A stretch of 64,000 nucleotides of DNA, from positions 372,001 through 436,000 of the forward strand of contig JBBATK010000001.1 in the NCBI GenBank assembly GCA_040398805.1, in the 5' to 3' direction. Source of the DNA: JBBATK01 sp040398805 (GTDB lineage Bacteria; Bacteroidota; Ignavibacteria; Kapaibacteriales; NICIL-2). Positions within the stretch are counted from its first letter, which is position 1, and each line of letters opens with the position of its first letter. Below are positions 63,574 through 64,000 of the stretch, piece after piece. Made by a program: the position numbers and the translations under genes. The notes beneath the pieces are model-generated. The model was not told where the DNA came from. It ran no database searches and was given only the letters and a program-made list of their open reading frames with translations.

Positions 63574-64000
63574 TCATTTGACGTCTTTCATGTTGTCATC
63601 CGGAACCCTGTCTATGAGATAGTAGAACGGATCTATGCCGGCAGTCGTCGGACGTTGCTTCGTTCTCAGCGTGAACGTTTTGACTCCTTCACTGTTCAGC
63701 CACACACGTTGTGAACCCAACATCGAGCCGCGCTTTCTGCCGTTGGTCGGCTTGTCGAACACAGCGATATCGACCCAGTCATTCAACTTTGCCGGTGTCT
63801 CGCGTCCTAATGAATCCGCATACATCTTGGCAACCCGCACCGTGATCGTCGTTTGGTAGCCGCCCGTCACCTCGTTGCAGGTAGCCGCCACAGCGCGATT
63901 ATCGAACAGGGTGATTCTCCTGAACAGATCGTTGAGCATGTACTTCAAGCTATCGGGGGTTCGACCTTCGATTCTTCGGAAAAGCTCCATGGAGTTCGGA
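63574..64000 (-). CDS. C-terminal part of an ABC-transporter permease/M1-peptidase-like protein (partial)
   Basis: The reading frame runs off the right edge of the window (codons continue upstream of the ATG at 63990), so only the last 142 residues or so are seen. Features such as DLFRRITLFDNRAVAAT, AKMYADSLGRETPAKLNDWV, DIAVFDK and the ending FYYLIDRVPDDNMKDVK match, from memory, the beta-rich C-terminal domain of Bacteroidota proteins that join an ABC-2 permease to an M1 aminopeptidase. The peptidase part with HEXXH would lie outside the window. The first ATG in the visible part should not be taken as the start. Confidence 0.72.
   Translation of the reverse strand, partial: PNSMELFRRIEGRTPDSLKYMLNDLFRRITLFDNRAVAATCNEVTGGYQTTITVRVAKMYADSLGRETPAKLNDWVDIAVFDKPTNGRKRGSMLGSQRVWLNSEGVKTFTLRTKQRPTTAGIDPFYYLIDRVPDDNMKDVK

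Noticed and set aside
1..64000. Mobile elements, CRISPR arrays, phage genes, toxin-antitoxin pairs
   Set aside because: No transposase, integrase, repeat-spacer pattern, or toxin-antitoxin pair was seen; the two tRNA loci show no duplicated 3' ends or adjacent integrase.

Overview
The window is a dense, moderately GC-rich stretch of ordinary bacterial chromosome. It holds 45 supported protein genes, three tRNA genes and no stretch over 300 bases without a gene. I see no CRISPR array, insertion sequence, phage module or rRNA. Several signs point to the Bacteroidota/Chlorobi side of the tree, for example Ignavibacteria or Candidatus Kapabacteria: a type IX secretion sorting domain on the 53030-55312 product, an Omp28-type lipoprotein, a DUF1573 protein, the C-terminal end of an ABC-permease/M1-peptidase protein, and repeated TAnnTTTG promoter boxes with few strong Shine-Dalgarno sequences. 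The placement is inference; I could not run a phylogeny.

Layout. 32-5379: acyl-CoA synthetase, AAA+ ATPase, murB and an M50 membrane protease. 5527-11340: lysS, divergent from an operon of a double TetR regulator, trmD, queC and an ANK/MATE-like transporter. 11298-13289: a long TPR protein. 13519-25151: an envelope block, murD, ftsW, an exported TPR protein, an outer-membrane barrel protein, a SPOR-domain membrane protein, a TonB-like protein and a flippase. 25111-28421: lptB, an HtrA-type protease and a TPR/esterase fusion. 28503-28706: tRNA-Leu(CAG) and tRNA-Ser(CGA) with their own promoter and terminator. 28852-35890: two SurA/PpiD-type chaperones, murC and mutL. 36104-39324: a ClpB-like ATPase lacking its first AAA domain, then plsY and gpsA. 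39361-45286: nitrilase-family enzyme, secreted nuclease, a lipoprotein, pruA, a small histidine kinase and a DedA protein. 45382-48036: a four-gene operon including a FabL-like reductase and a polyprenol/diacylglycerol-kinase-like membrane protein. 48072-51328: ispE, glgA and a lytic transglycosylase. 51388-55312: DUF1573, a barrel protein and a T9SS cargo protein. 55398-58435: nuoM and nuoN. 58632-63303: rsgA, priA and the Omp28-like lipoprotein. 63432-63513: tRNA-Ser(TGA). The window ends in a partial gene.

Most of the content concerns building the cell envelope. MurB, MurC and MurD make the peptidoglycan precursor, FtsW polymerises it, and the SPOR protein and lytic transglycosylase act on the wall. 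LptB powers lipopolysaccharide export, and SurA/PpiD and HtrA look after outer-membrane proteins in the periplasm. GpsA and PlsY make and acylate glycerol-3-phosphate, and a FabL-like reductase belongs to fatty-acid synthesis. The classical dcw cluster is scattered: the mur genes sit in three places and no ftsZ, ftsA, ftsQ, murG, murE or murF is present.

No wholly new multi-gene system stands out. The best leads are the single-chain double TetR regulator, the ClpB-like protein without NBD1, the ftsW-linked TPR/barrel/SPOR operon, the ANK-like transporter beside queC, and the consistent Bacteroidota-type promoter boxes.
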